Assembly (NCBI RefSeq): GCF_036231355.1
Contig: NZ_CP109497.1
Span: forward strand, 434,001 to 498,000
Direction of reading: 5' to 3'
Origin: Streptomyces sp. NBC_01431
Lineage (GTDB): Bacteria > Actinomycetota > Actinomycetes > Streptomycetales > Streptomycetaceae
DNA: 64,000 bases
Position numbers and translations under genes: made by a program. Below, one piece after another: positions 28,033 to 37,346 of this stretch. The stretch's first letter is position 1. Each line of letters opens with the position of its first letter. Under the pieces are notes generated by a model that saw nothing but the letters and a program-made list of their open reading frames with translations, searched no databases and had not been told where the DNA came from.

Positions 28033-29012
28033 GGCACCGCCCACGCCTCCCGGCCGTCCACGTGGGGGGCTACGATCCGTCGGAACTCCTCGCTGGCCAC
28101 GTTTCCTCCCGACAGCACGACGCCGATGCGCAGTCCCCGCGAGTCCGTCCGGCGCGCCAGCACCCCGGCCAGGGCGACGGCGCCGGTCGGCTCCGCCATG
28201 AGCCGGCCGTGGGTCCACAACGCGCCCATGGCGGCGGCGATCTCGTCGTCCGAGACGGTCTCGATCCGGTCCACCAGCTTCCGGTTGACTTCGAAGGTGA
28301 ACTGGCCGGGGCTCTGGTGGCGCAGCCCGTCGGCCAGGGTGGTGGGCGCCGGCACGCGTACCCGGTGCCCCGCCCGCAACGACCGCGCGGTGTCGTCCCC
28401 TTCGACGGGTTCCACCCCGATCACCTCGATGCCGGGGCACAGGGCCTTGGCGACGGTGGCGCAGCCGGCCGCGAGCCCGCCCCCGCCGACCGGCACGACC
28501 AGTTGGTCCAGCGCACCGGTCTCGGCCAGCAGTTCCAGGGCGACGGTTCCGTGCCCCGCCGCGACCACCGGGTCGTCGGACGACGGCAGCACCGCCAGGC
28601 CCTCCTGCGCGGCGATCCGCGCCGTGATGGCGTCACGGTCGTCGCGCACCGGGTCGTAGGTGACGATCCGGGCGCCGCGACGCGCGACCGCCTCCAGCTT
28701 GACGTCGGGCGCGTCCCGCGGCAGGACGAGGACCGCCGGGACCGTGAGCATCTGCGCCAGCAGCGCGACCGCCTGGCCGTGGTTGCCGGAGGACGCCGCG
28801 ACGACACCACGGCCGCGGGTCTCTGGCGGCAGTGAGAGCAGTTTGTTCAGCGCGCCCCGGATCTTGAACGCGCCGGTGAGCTGGTGGAGTTCGGCCTTGA
28901 GGTGGAGGGTGGCGCCGAGCCGGGCGTCCAGCTCGGGCAGGCGCAGTACGGGCGTGCGCACGACACGGCCGGCGATCCGGTCGGCGGCGCGGCGCACGTC
29001 ATCGATTAGCAT
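28017..29012 (-). CDS. Threonine-dehydratase-like PLP enzyme
   Basis: 331 residues of fold-type II PLP enzymes. The Schiff-base Lys is in LTGAFKIRGA (about residue 50; the usual Ser of SFKxRG is Ala), the substrate loop is SSGNHGQA, the phosphate-binding loop is VGGGGLAAG, and near the C-terminus there is LSGGNV. Members are Thr/Ser dehydratases, serine racemases and hydroxyaspartate lyases. In this cluster it may shape or clear a hydroxy- or diamino-acid precursor, possibly after hydroxylation by the neighbouring monooxygenase (inference). Overlaps both neighbours slightly (28999-29012 and 28017-28032). Confidence 0.85.
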   Translation of the reverse strand: MLIDDVRRAADRIAGRVVRTPVLRLPELDARLGATLHLKAELHQLTGAFKIRGALNKLLSLPPETRGRGVVAASSGNHGQAVALLAQMLTVPAVLVLPRDAPDVKLEAVARRGARIVTYDPVRDDRDAITARIAAQEGLAVLPSSDDPVVAAGHGTVALELLAETGALDQLVVPVGGGGLAAGCATVAKALCPGIEVIGVEPVEGDDTARSLRAGHRVRVPAPTTLADGLRHQSPGQFTFEVNRKLVDRIETVSDDEIAAAMGALWTHGRLMAEPTGAVALAGVLARRTDSRGLRIGVVLSGGNVASEEFRRIVAPHVDGREAWAVPCPAQ

Positions 29013-30264
29013 GGGCCAACTCCTTCGCCGGTTCCGGACCGCGCAGCAGCAGCCACGGCAGGGCGCCCGCGACGGCCACCGCGCCGCCCACCAGCCACCA
29101 GACCGGCGCCCCGGAGTGGAGCAGGGCGGTGCCGAGCAGGACCGGGCCCACCAGGTCCTGGCCCACCCGGCCGAGGTTGTAGAAGGACAGGTACCTGCCG
29201 CGGGCCTGCGGCGGGGCCAGGGAGAACGACAGCGGGGTGCTCGCGATGTGCAGGCACTCGCCGGCCGTGTGCGCCAGCATCGCCACCACCAGGACGGCCA
29301 GCGCGGCGAGCGCCGAGGTGGCGGTGCCCGAGGCCGCGTAGGCCACACAGGCCGCGAGTACGGCGACCCCGGCGAGGGCGGAGGCCCGGGAGGCCGCGTG
29401 GTAGCTGGAGAAGAGGCGGTTGACCGGGACCTGGCAGGCCATGGCCAGCACGCCGTTGAGGGCGAGCAGTGTGGTGAGCGCCCAGCGGGGTGCCGCGGTG
29501 TGCTCCGTGACCCACAGCGGCAGGACCACGGTGAGCAGCGTGTTGTGCAGCAGCAGCACCGCGTTGACGACGGTGATCATCAGATACGGGGCGCTCCGCA
29601 GCGGCGAGCGGATCGTGGTGGCGACGGCCTCGCCGGGCGAGGCCGCGGCGGCTCCGGTGGTCCTGGACGTGTTCGGCATACGCGTCAGGACCGCGGCGGC
29701 GACGAGGAACGTCACGGCGTTGACCGCGACACACACCATGTACAGGGCGGGGGAGTTGAACATGACCGGCACCGTCGCGGCGAGCGATCCCAGCACGATG
29801 GCGCCGTTGCGCACGGAGAAGACGGTGCCCAGGATCGTCGCCCGTTCCTTCTCGCCGAACAGGCTGCCCATCAGGCTCTGGTTGATGGGCGAGCTGGCCC
29901 GGTCGACGGTGGTGACCACACAACTGAGCACGAGGAACGCCCAGTAGGGCTCGGCGAGCAGGTACAGGGTGTATCCGACGGCGCGGGCCACGAAGACGAC
30001 GATGAGGGTGGACCGCGCCCCGTAGCGGTCGGCGAGGCGGCCCAGGTGCATGCTGAACAGCAGCGCGCAGATGCTGCCGGCGGAGATGCCGATGCCCACC
30101 GCGGCGAACGAGAAGTGGCGTACCTGCGTAAAGAACAGCATGGACGTGGCGCTGTACATGCCGGTGCCGAACGAGTCGACACCGGCCGTCAGGAGCAGCA
30201 GCCGTGTCTCGCGCCGCCTGAGCATCAGGGCGGCGGCGAGCCTGCTCCACAGGGAGGCGCTCAT
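28999..30264 (-). CDS. MFS transporter, probable product exporter
   Basis: 421 residues with about 12 hydrophobic segments. The conserved loop between helices 2 and 3 is present as HLGRLADRYGARST (G-x-x-x-D-x-x-G-x-R pattern), together with QARGRYLSFYN in the second half. It is located inside the biosynthetic operon with a four-base overlap to the monooxygenase gene upstream. It probably exports the peptide and gives self-protection; the sequence alone does not show the substrate. Confidence 0.85.
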   Translation of the reverse strand: MSASLWSRLAAALMLRRRETRLLLLTAGVDSFGTGMYSATSMLFFTQVRHFSFAAVGIGISAGSICALLFSMHLGRLADRYGARSTLIVVFVARAVGYTLYLLAEPYWAFLVLSCVVTTVDRASSPINQSLMGSLFGEKERATILGTVFSVRNGAIVLGSLAATVPVMFNSPALYMVCVAVNAVTFLVAAAVLTRMPNTSRTTGAAAASPGEAVATTIRSPLRSAPYLMITVVNAVLLLHNTLLTVVLPLWVTEHTAAPRWALTTLLALNGVLAMACQVPVNRLFSSYHAASRASALAGVAVLAACVAYAASGTATSALAALAVLVVAMLAHTAGECLHIASTPLSFSLAPPQARGRYLSFYNLGRVGQDLVGPVLLGTALLHSGAPVWWLVGGAVAVAGALPWLLLRGPEPAKELAHANR

Positions 30265-31316
30265 GCGTACCTGCCCGCCAGCACGGTCAGCGGGGCGATG
30301 CCCGCCAGCATGTCCTGGGCGGACAGACCGAAGTCGACCAGGCAGGCGATGTCGTCGACACCGGCCTCGGCGAAGCGGTTGACGGTCGCCGCGCAGGTGT
30401 CCGGGGAGCCGATCAGGGAGCCCTGGTGCAGATAGCGCTCGTACGTGACGTCGAGAAGTTCCTCGATGAGGTCCTCGGGTATCTCCTCGTCGGGCAGGGA
30501 CAGACCGCCGCTGATGGTGCCGCCACCGCCGGCCGCCTGCCGCTCCAGGCCGACCGCCGACCGCAGGTAGGCGCGGAACGGATCGCGGGTGCGGGCCACG
30601 GCCGCGTCGGGGTCCGCGTCGAGATGGGTGTGGAGCATCAGCGAGACGACGCCGTCCTCGGGGCGGTGCCCGTGCTCGGCCCTCGCCTTGCGGTACAGAC
30701 CGATCTTCCCGGCCAGTTCCTCGATGTCCTGGCCGATGAGGTGGGTGAGGATGTTGGTTCCGCGGGCGCCCGCCTCGACGAAGGTGTCGGGGTTGCCGGA
30801 CGAGGTGAGCCAGACCGGCAGCTGTTCCTGGACCGGGCGGGGGTGCAGCCGGACCTCGGTGGGCCGGTCGGCGCCGTTGGGCAGGGTGACGGGGTCGCCC
30901 TGCCACAACGTACGTACGGTTTCGAGCTGTTGCAGCATGACCTCGCGCCGGGTGGCGTAGTGCTGCGGGTTGAGCACGAAGTCGTTGGTGTTCCAGCCCG
31001 CCCCGAAGGAGACGGCAGCCCGGCCGCCCGACAGGTTGTCGACCATCGACCATTCCTCGGCGATCCGCACGGTCTGGTGCAGCGGCGAGATGAGGCTGCC
31101 GGCCCGCAGCTGGATGCGGGAGGTCGCGGCCGCCAGGGCGGCGCTGGTGATCGCGGGGTTGGCGAAGACACCGCCGAAGGCGTCGAAGTGCCGCTCGGGG
31201 GTCCACACCGCGTCCAGGCCGCCTCCGTCGGCGAGGCGGGCGGCGGCCAGCATGGTGGCGTAGGTCTCCTGGGCATCGCCCGTTGCGGAGGAGAAGAACA
31301 TGATGCCGAAGCGCAT
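30261..31316 (-). CDS. MupA/Atu3635-type luciferase-like monooxygenase
   Basis: 351 residues. It begins MRFGIMFFSSATGDAQETYA, followed by DAVWTPERHFDAFGG, LRAGSLISPLHQTVRIAEEW and SFGAGWNTNDFVLNPQHY, the hallmark of the natural-product LLM subfamily often found in NRPS/PKS clusters. These flavin enzymes hydroxylate substrates, sometimes while tethered to a carrier protein. It needs reduced FMN, for which the reductase at 27448 is encoded in the same operon. Its target is probably a PCP-bound or free amino acid of the pathway. Confidence 0.9.
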   Translation of the reverse strand: MRFGIMFFSSATGDAQETYATMLAAARLADGGGLDAVWTPERHFDAFGGVFANPAITSAALAAATSRIQLRAGSLISPLHQTVRIAEEWSMVDNLSGGRAAVSFGAGWNTNDFVLNPQHYATRREVMLQQLETVRTLWQGDPVTLPNGADRPTEVRLHPRPVQEQLPVWLTSSGNPDTFVEAGARGTNILTHLIGQDIEELAGKIGLYRKARAEHGHRPEDGVVSLMLHTHLDADPDAAVARTRDPFRAYLRSAVGLERQAAGGGGTISGGLSLPDEEIPEDLIEELLDVTYERYLHQGSLIGSPDTCAATVNRFAEAGVDDIACLVDFGLSAQDMLAGIAPLTVLAGRYA

Positions 31317-31356
31317 GGGGTTCCGATTCGTTTCGAAGGGTGCGGGCGTCACCGGG

Positions 31357-33420
31357 TCAGCCGCGGGCGGCGGACAGCGGCCGGGCCGTGCAGGCGTACA
31401 CGTGCCCATATGCCGGGAAGCTCGCGGGCGTCGTACCGCGCTCCAGGGTGGCGGCCGCGTCCTCGATGAGCCGGTCGCCGTCGACGGCGCGCAGCGGCCA
31501 GCTGATGGCGATCACGTTGCGGCCGCGGCGCAGCAGTTCGGCAGGCACCGCCAGGTCGCTGTTCTGCCAGCCGATGCCCAGGCGCCGGGGCTCCAGGGCC
31601 GTGCCGTTGACCGCGATGCCGACGGTGTCCGTCTCGGACTCCCCGGCGGGCAGCCGCCAGGTGAGCGACAGCGCGGTGTCGGCGGGCTCGTCGACGACGA
31701 GGTGGAACTCGCTGGTCAGGTCGGCCGCACGGAGATAGGCGGTAGGTGTCCCGACGCCGGTGCCCATGCGCTCACGGAAGGTGGCGGCCTGCGCCGCGTC
31801 CGTCAGCAGGTCGGTCTCGGTACGTGCCTGTTCGGCGATGAGGAGGTCCTCGTAGCGCTTGGCCGTGGGGATGCCGACGTCCTCAAGTGCCTGAACGATG
31901 GCCTCGCGCAGGTCGTGGTCGGCGAGCTTGCCGGTCAGACGGGTGTCCGAGACCACGAGGTAGCGGGCGAGTTCGGGGGTCCGTGCGGACTGCTCGAAGC
32001 TGGCGCACATCCAGTGCGGTGCGCTGCGGGTCTGGTAGTCGAGGTAGTTCTCCATATGGGCCGAGACCCCCGCGTCCAGGGCGAGGGCACGGTCCAGGTG
32101 GTGGCGCAGCACGTGCACGGGCTGCCCGTAGTGGGAGTTGTGCACCGCGGCCAGGAAGTGGGCGACCGCGAGGGTGGCGGGCGCGGGCCGGGTCAGCGCG
32201 GGCAGCAGGTCATCGGCGGTGACGGCTGGGGCGCCCAGCTGGTCGGCGAGCCGGGTGGCGGCGGACGCGGCGGTCAGGGCGAGGCCCTCGTAGCTGAGGT
32301 GGCAGTAGTCCATGAAGAAGCGCCGGCCCGGGGTGCGGTCGGCGTCGGCCGTGCGCAGCAGCTTGGGCAGGTCCACCACGAGGAACCCGTGCTCGGCCGC
32401 CTTGCGCCGCATCTCGTCCTGGACCACGGACAGGACCCGTGGCGAGTGGATGGTGAAGGGTGACACGACGGTGTCCTTGGCCGTTTCCAGGGCCCGCTCG
32501 GCGTCCCCGGGGCTCTGTCCGGCCAGTGCGTCGGCGAGCAGCCGCGAGCCGACGTGGCTGGAGCCGCCGTCCAGGCTCAGCATCTGCCGGGCGGCCTCGG
32601 CGCACTGCTCGTGTTCGCCGCGTGCCAGGTGCGTCCGTGCTTGCTCGCGCAGTTCCAGCCAGGTACGGGAGTCCCGGGCGGGCAGCACCGGACAGACCAG
32701 GGACCGCTCGTCCTGCCAGTCGGCGAGGTTGAACTCGGGGACGACCAGGGTGACCGGGGTGTTGGTGGTGCGGGCGGCGGCGGCCAGGGCGTCCAGGGTG
32801 CGGGCCGCCTGGTCGACGACCAGCTCGTGGAAGAGGGCGCGGGCCGCACCGAAGCCGCCGGTGCGCAGTTCCCCGGCGAGCAACTGCAACTGATCCGGCG
32901 TCAGTTCGAGGTTGTGCCAGTTGTTGCCGGCGAACACGACCAGGGCGTCCGGAGCGAGGGCCGAGGCCTGCCGTGCGGCTGCCTCCAGGTCGAGGTGGGT
33001 GGCGTTGGTGCGGGCGAGGTCGACGACGTCGACATCGGCGAGACCGGATATCCGGCCCAGGGCTTCGCCGAGGAGGGTGGCCAGATTGTGGGAAGGGTCG
33101 AAGAAGTAGCCGCGGGCTGCGGACTCGCCCAGCAGGACGACGCGGCGCCGGTCCGCGGGCAGCGGGACGTCGTCCTGGTCGGCCCAGTAGCGCCACTCGT
33201 CACGGCGGTCCGGGTCGCGGACGAGTCCGGTGTCCGTGCGGCGCCACACGCCCACGGTGTCGTCGGCGGCCGGCGTGCCCGGACCGTCGGCCCCGGCGGG
33301 CTCGGCGCCGCTGACGCGCTGCAGTTTCTGCAGTATGGCGAGCGTGGCGGCGCCGTCCGCCGAGGACAGCAGCTCGCTCAGGCGCCGGGTGTAGGTGCGG
33401 TTCAGGTCGTGGGTGTTCAT
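31357..33420 (-). CDS. Large SGNH-hydrolase-like protein
   Basis: 687 residues. RRVVLLGESAARGYFFDPSH has the GES block I nucleophile of SGNH/GDSL enzymes near residue 100. VVFAGNNWHN gives block III (G-x-N), and FFMDYCHLSYEG near residue 370 gives block V (D-x-x-H). The complete set suggests an active esterase or acyltransferase. The segment between 240 and 320 resembles TPR-like helices, and the last 250 residues end in a beta-rich region (FHLVVDEPADTALSLTWRLP) suggestive of a carbohydrate-binding-like fold. I have seen related proteins described only as accessory genes of NRPS clusters. It may acylate, transfer or cleave the peptide product. Confidence 0.75.
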   Translation of the reverse strand: MNTHDLNRTYTRRLSELLSSADGAATLAILQKLQRVSGAEPAGADGPGTPAADDTVGVWRRTDTGLVRDPDRRDEWRYWADQDDVPLPADRRRVVLLGESAARGYFFDPSHNLATLLGEALGRISGLADVDVVDLARTNATHLDLEAAARQASALAPDALVVFAGNNWHNLELTPDQLQLLAGELRTGGFGAARALFHELVVDQAARTLDALAAAARTTNTPVTLVVPEFNLADWQDERSLVCPVLPARDSRTWLELREQARTHLARGEHEQCAEAARQMLSLDGGSSHVGSRLLADALAGQSPGDAERALETAKDTVVSPFTIHSPRVLSVVQDEMRRKAAEHGFLVVDLPKLLRTADADRTPGRRFFMDYCHLSYEGLALTAASAATRLADQLGAPAVTADDLLPALTRPAPATLAVAHFLAAVHNSHYGQPVHVLRHHLDRALALDAGVSAHMENYLDYQTRSAPHWMCASFEQSARTPELARYLVVSDTRLTGKLADHDLREAIVQALEDVGIPTAKRYEDLLIAEQARTETDLLTDAAQAATFRERMGTGVGTPTAYLRAADLTSEFHLVVDEPADTALSLTWRLPAGESETDTVGIAVNGTALEPRRLGIGWQNSDLAVPAELLRRGRNVIAISWPLRAVDGDRLIEDAAATLERGTTPASFPAYGHVYACTARPLSAARG

Positions 33421-33432
33421 GGATGCCCCGAA

Positions 33433-35217
33433 CTAGAGAAGGGTGTAGACGGAGTCGCTGACGGCCGAGGTGCGCGGCGGGCGGGTTCCTTCGAACCAGG
33501 TCCGCCACGCGGCTGGCAGGGCGGCGCGGTCGATCACGAAGTCCTCGATCACGAGGCAGTCGATGGACGAGCGCAGGAAGCACAGCAGCGCGTCCTCGGG
33601 TGTGCGCACGATGGGCTCGCCCCGCAGGTTGAACGAGGTGTTGAGCACGATGGGGCAGTCGGTGCGCTCCTCGAAGGCCCGGATGAGGCGGTAGAAGCGA
33701 CCGTTGTCCTCCTCGGTCACCGTCTGCACGCGGGCGGAGCGGTCCACGTGGGTGATGGCCGGCAGGTCGAGCGGCGAGGTCACCTCGCAGGTCTCCAGCA
33801 TGAACGGGGAGGGGTGGTCGAGCCCGAAGTGCTCCGTGGCCTTCTCGGCGAGCACCGCGGGAGCGAAGGGGCGGAACGCCTCCCGCATCTTGACCGACGC
33901 GTTGATGCGGTCACGCATGTCGGCGCCGCGCGGGTCGGCGAGGATGGAGCGGCCGCCCAGAGCGCGGGGGCCGAACTCCATGCGGCCGTGGTACCACCCG
34001 ATGACCTTGCCCTCGGCCAACCGGTCGGCGACGGCTGCCAGCAAGTCCTCCTCGCGGTCCCGGAAGTCGAGGAAGTCCCGCGTCCCGGCAGCCTTGAGTG
34101 TGCGGGCCACCTCGTCGGCGGGGGTGGCCGGGCCCAGCAGGGCCGATCGCATGCGCCGTGCCGCGATGCGCCGGCCGGTGAGGCGCTGGTGCGCGACGGC
34201 TGCCGCGCCGAGGCTGCCGCCCGCGTCGCCGGCCGCCGGCTGGACGAACACGTGCTTGAAGGGGCCCTCCTCGACCACCCGGCGGGTGGCCACCACGTTC
34301 AGGGCGACGCCGCCGGCCATGCACAGGTTGTCGCTGGGCACGAGCCGCTTGGCCCGGTCGGCCAGCGCGAGCAGGGTCTCCTCGGTCACCAGCTGGAGGC
34401 TGCGGGCCAGGTCGCAGTGGATCTGCTCGATCTCGGACTCGGGCACGCGCGGCGGGATGCCGAGCAGCTCCGTGAGCTTCTCGGTGCCCATGCCCTGCGG
34501 ATTGCGGAAGTCGAAGTAGGACAGGTCGAGTTCGAAGGTGCCGTCGGGGGCGACGCTGATGAGCTTGCGCACGCGGTCTGCGAAGCGGGGCGTGCCGTAC
34601 GGCGCGAGGCCCATCACCTTGTACTCGCCCTCGTTCACCTCGAAGCCGAGGTGGCCCGTGATGGTGCTGTAGAGCAGGCCGAGGGAGTGCGGGAAGCGGG
34701 TCTCGCCGACGAGTTCGAGATGGTCTCCGTCGCCGCGGCCCCAGGTGGTGGTGGCCCATTCCCCGACGGCGTCCACGGTCAGCACGGCACTGTCGGCGAA
34801 GCCGGAGAAGTAGTAGGCGCTGGCGGCGTGGGAGAGGTGGTGGTCGACGATCTCCACGCGCCCGTCGAAGCCGAGGGCCTCGCGGATGTCACGGCGCGGC
34901 CGGTCGGCGTCCAGGCGGAACAGCGCGTCGGGGCGGTTGTCGGGCATCTGGGGCAGGCCCATCCACAGCTGCCGGTCGAGCTTCTTGACCGGGTCCTCGT
35001 AGTAGGCGACGCAGTCGACGTCCGCGAGGGTGAGACCGGCCTCGCGCAGGGTGTGGCGCAGCGCCTCGCGGGGGATGCGCGGGTCCTGCTTGACGCGGGT
35101 GAAGCGTTCCTCGTGGGCGGCACCGGCCAGTTCGCCGCCGACGAGCACCGCGACGGCGGAGTCGTGGAAGTGTGCGGAGATGCCGACGACTACCGGGCCT
35201 TCGGTGTGCTTCTTCAT
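33433..35217 (-). CDS. Carbamoyltransferase (NodU/CmcH family)
   Basis: 594 residues. The N-terminal ASKHA-like domain carries GISAHFHDSAVAVL, DHHLSHAASAYYFSGF (metal/ATP His pair) and EGEYKVMGLAPYGTPR. The C-terminal Carbam_trans_C domain has WYHGRMEFGPRALGGRSIL and TSFNLRGEPIV. The enzyme makes carbamoyl-adenylate from carbamoyl phosphate and transfers it to a hydroxyl (or rarely amino) group. With a serine-activating module in the cluster, O-carbamoylation of a seryl or hydroxylated residue is plausible. Starts within the stop of the asnB-like gene (TGATG). Confidence 0.92.
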   Translation of the reverse strand: MKKHTEGPVVVGISAHFHDSAVAVLVGGELAGAAHEERFTRVKQDPRIPREALRHTLREAGLTLADVDCVAYYEDPVKKLDRQLWMGLPQMPDNRPDALFRLDADRPRRDIREALGFDGRVEIVDHHLSHAASAYYFSGFADSAVLTVDAVGEWATTTWGRGDGDHLELVGETRFPHSLGLLYSTITGHLGFEVNEGEYKVMGLAPYGTPRFADRVRKLISVAPDGTFELDLSYFDFRNPQGMGTEKLTELLGIPPRVPESEIEQIHCDLARSLQLVTEETLLALADRAKRLVPSDNLCMAGGVALNVVATRRVVEEGPFKHVFVQPAAGDAGGSLGAAAVAHQRLTGRRIAARRMRSALLGPATPADEVARTLKAAGTRDFLDFRDREEDLLAAVADRLAEGKVIGWYHGRMEFGPRALGGRSILADPRGADMRDRINASVKMREAFRPFAPAVLAEKATEHFGLDHPSPFMLETCEVTSPLDLPAITHVDRSARVQTVTEEDNGRFYRLIRAFEERTDCPIVLNTSFNLRGEPIVRTPEDALLCFLRSSIDCLVIEDFVIDRAALPAAWRTWFEGTRPPRTSAVSDSVYTLL

Positions 35218-37091
35218 CAGTTCCCCCGCCGCGGCAGCTCGTACTCGTCGAGGAGTAGATTGAATGTGATGACCGTCATGAGTAGATCCTTCTCGAATGG
35301 GACGTTGATCCTGAATCCCGGCTCGGAGTACCGCGCGGTGAGCCGGGAGACCTCGTCGGCGTCGAAGTAGCCGTCGGCGCGGATCCGTTCGGGGTCGATC
35401 AGCGACGTGATGCGTTCGTCGCGCTGGCGCAGCAGGTAGGGGCTGCCGGGCGCGGTGAAGCCGAACTTCTCGCGGTCGACGATCTCTTGCGGGATCCAGT
35501 TCCGCGCGACCTGCTTGAGGAGGTACTTCTCCTCCAGGCCGCGGACCTTGAGGTCGGTCGGGACGGTGGTGAGGAACTCCACCAGCTCGCGGTCGAGGAA
35601 CGGGTGCCGGGACTCCACGGAGTTGGCGAAGGCCATCCGGTCGCCGTGGTCGCCCAGCAGGTGGTCGGCGAGCCGCACCTTGAGGTCGATGTAGGAGCGG
35701 CGGTGCAGCGGATGCAGTCCGACGAGGCGCTCGCGGTCGAGCAGGGGGTGTTCCAGGCAGTCGATGTCGGGGTGGTCCGCCAGCAGGCCGGGTGCGTACA
35801 GGCGGCGCTTGGTGGTGCGGAAGGCGACGTCGTCGCCCTCGTAGAAGAAGTTCTCGTCGCCCCACACCCTGGCCCGCAGCTCCGCCTCGCGCAGGGAGTC
35901 GCCGTCGAAGCCGGCCTTCTGGCCGGCCCGCACCTGGTCGAAGCGGTAGCCGATGTAACCGCCGAAGAACTCGTCGGCGCCCTGACCGGTGAGCACCACC
36001 CGCATGCCGAGCTCGTTGACGCTCTCCGACAGGGCCATCGCCGCGGCATCGAAGGACTCCTTGAGAGGGCACTCGGTGTGCCGGATCACGTCCGGGAGGC
36101 GTTCGCTGATCTCGTCACCGTGGATGAAGCGCTCGTGGTGATCCGTCCGCAGGAAGCGGCTCATGGTCCGCTGGTGGCCGGCCTCCGACAACTCCCGCTC
36201 GGGGAAGGCCGCGGAGAACGACAGGATCTCCTCCTGCGGCATCAGGCGCCGCATGATGGCACCGACCAGGGAGGAGTCGAGGCCGCCGCTGAGGTAGAGG
36301 CCGACGCCGACGTCGGACTGCAGCCGCTTCTCCACCGAGGCGACGAGCAACTCCTCCAGGCGCTGGGCGTAGTAGGTGTCGCTGTGCCGTTCCACCTCCT
36401 CGTCCGCGCGCGGATAGACCAGGTCCCAGTACTGCCTCTCGCGCGGCTCCTCGCCCAGCCGGTGGACGACCATGGTGCCGGGCGGGACGCTGCGCACCCC
36501 GCGGAACATGGTGCGGGGGCTGACCAGACCGGGCAGGGTGAAGACCTGGTCGAGGCCGACGGGGTCCACGGCGCGCACGACAGAGGGGTGTTCGAGGATC
36601 GCCTTGATCTCCGAGCCGAAGACCAGAGTGCCGCCGGTGTACGTGTAGAAGAGCGGCGTCACACCGAAGTGGTCGCGCGCGCCGACGAACAGGCGCTCAC
36701 GGCGGTCGTAGAGGACCACGGCGAACTGGCCGTCGAGGTGCGTGACGAAGTCGGGACCGTACTCCTCGTACAGGTGCGGCACGACCTCGGTGTCGCAGGA
36801 GCTCTTGAACACGTGCCCCTTCGCCGTGAGGCGGGCGCGTAGTTCGCGCTGGTTGTAGATCTCCCCGGTGGTCATCGCGACGACGCGGCCGTCCTCGCTG
36901 TACATCGGCTGCTGGCCGCCGCCGAGGTCGTTGATGGCGAGGCGCGCGAACCCGAAGGCGATGCCGGGCTCCACGTGCGTGCCGAAGGAGTCCGGACCGC
37001 GGTGCCGGATCGGGCGGTGCATGGACCGGAGCCGTTCTTCGAGCACGGGTGAGGGTTCTCCCCCGCCGACGAATCCGAAAAGGCCGCACAT
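35217..37091 (-). CDS. asnB: Asparagine synthetase, glutamine-hydrolysing type
   Basis: 624 residues. Cys2 (MCGLFGFVGG) is the glutaminase nucleophile, with RHRGPDSFGTH and LAINDLGGGQQPM of the class II amidotransferase domain (1 to about 200). The PP-loop SGGLDSSLVGA near residue 268 and ESRHPFLDRELVEF belong to the synthetase domain. It converts a carboxylate to its amide using glutamine and ATP. In a peptide cluster it may amidate a precursor or product rather than make free asparagine. First gene of the leftward operon, 255 bp from the divergent ATP-grasp gene. Confidence 0.9.
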   Translation of the reverse strand: MCGLFGFVGGGEPSPVLEERLRSMHRPIRHRGPDSFGTHVEPGIAFGFARLAINDLGGGQQPMYSEDGRVVAMTTGEIYNQRELRARLTAKGHVFKSSCDTEVVPHLYEEYGPDFVTHLDGQFAVVLYDRRERLFVGARDHFGVTPLFYTYTGGTLVFGSEIKAILEHPSVVRAVDPVGLDQVFTLPGLVSPRTMFRGVRSVPPGTMVVHRLGEEPRERQYWDLVYPRADEEVERHSDTYYAQRLEELLVASVEKRLQSDVGVGLYLSGGLDSSLVGAIMRRLMPQEEILSFSAAFPERELSEAGHQRTMSRFLRTDHHERFIHGDEISERLPDVIRHTECPLKESFDAAAMALSESVNELGMRVVLTGQGADEFFGGYIGYRFDQVRAGQKAGFDGDSLREAELRARVWGDENFFYEGDDVAFRTTKRRLYAPGLLADHPDIDCLEHPLLDRERLVGLHPLHRRSYIDLKVRLADHLLGDHGDRMAFANSVESRHPFLDRELVEFLTTVPTDLKVRGLEEKYLLKQVARNWIPQEIVDREKFGFTAPGSPYLLRQRDERITSLIDPERIRADGYFDADEVSRLTARYSEPGFRINVPFEKDLLMTVITFNLLLDEYELPRRGN

Positions 37092-37346
37092 CTGCGAACC
37101 TCACCCCCAGGTATTGGCAAATGGTTTCTGACGCAGGACCGCATGGCTTGTCGAAGGCACATGTACGGGACGCCGATACGGTTCGCGCAAAGGGCGAAGA
37201 GAACGCGACGGCGGCGGCGAACGTAACATCGCCGCTCTCCGTCGAACAAGGCCCATCGGCGCGGTAACTGGGGGGTATTTCCGCGGGATCGATACGGGAA
37301 CGCTTTCAGGAATGCTGCTCAGGTCCGCGAGAAATGGAGTCGGAGC
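37092..37346. promoter_or_regulatory. Divergent control region of the two biosynthetic operons
   Basis: 255 bp with no gene, between the first genes of the leftward (asnB-like) and rightward (ATP-grasp) operons. It must contain both promoters and is the natural target of the SARP regulator. AT-richer patches occur at 37110-37130 and 37270-37330. I could not pick an unambiguous pair of direct heptamer repeats or -35/-10 boxes by eye. GGAGTCGGAG precedes the GTG at 37347. Confidence 0.6.

Noticed and set aside
28017..29012. PLP enzyme as an SbnA-type diaminopropionate synthase
   Set aside because: Motifs match threonine-dehydratase/serine-racemase proteins rather than cysteine-synthase-like SbnA, and no SbnB-type partner is encoded.
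33433..36072. Extension of the carbamoyltransferase frame upstream of 35217
   Set aside because: The extra 285 codons overlap the asnB-like gene in another frame and are Arg/Gly-rich noise; the ATG at 35217 fits the family start and overlaps the preceding stop.
35217..37091. AsnB-like protein as a beta-lactam synthetase
   Set aside because: Beta-lactam synthetases lack the glutaminase Cys; here Cys2 and the amidotransferase motifs are intact, and no clavam-type partner genes are present.
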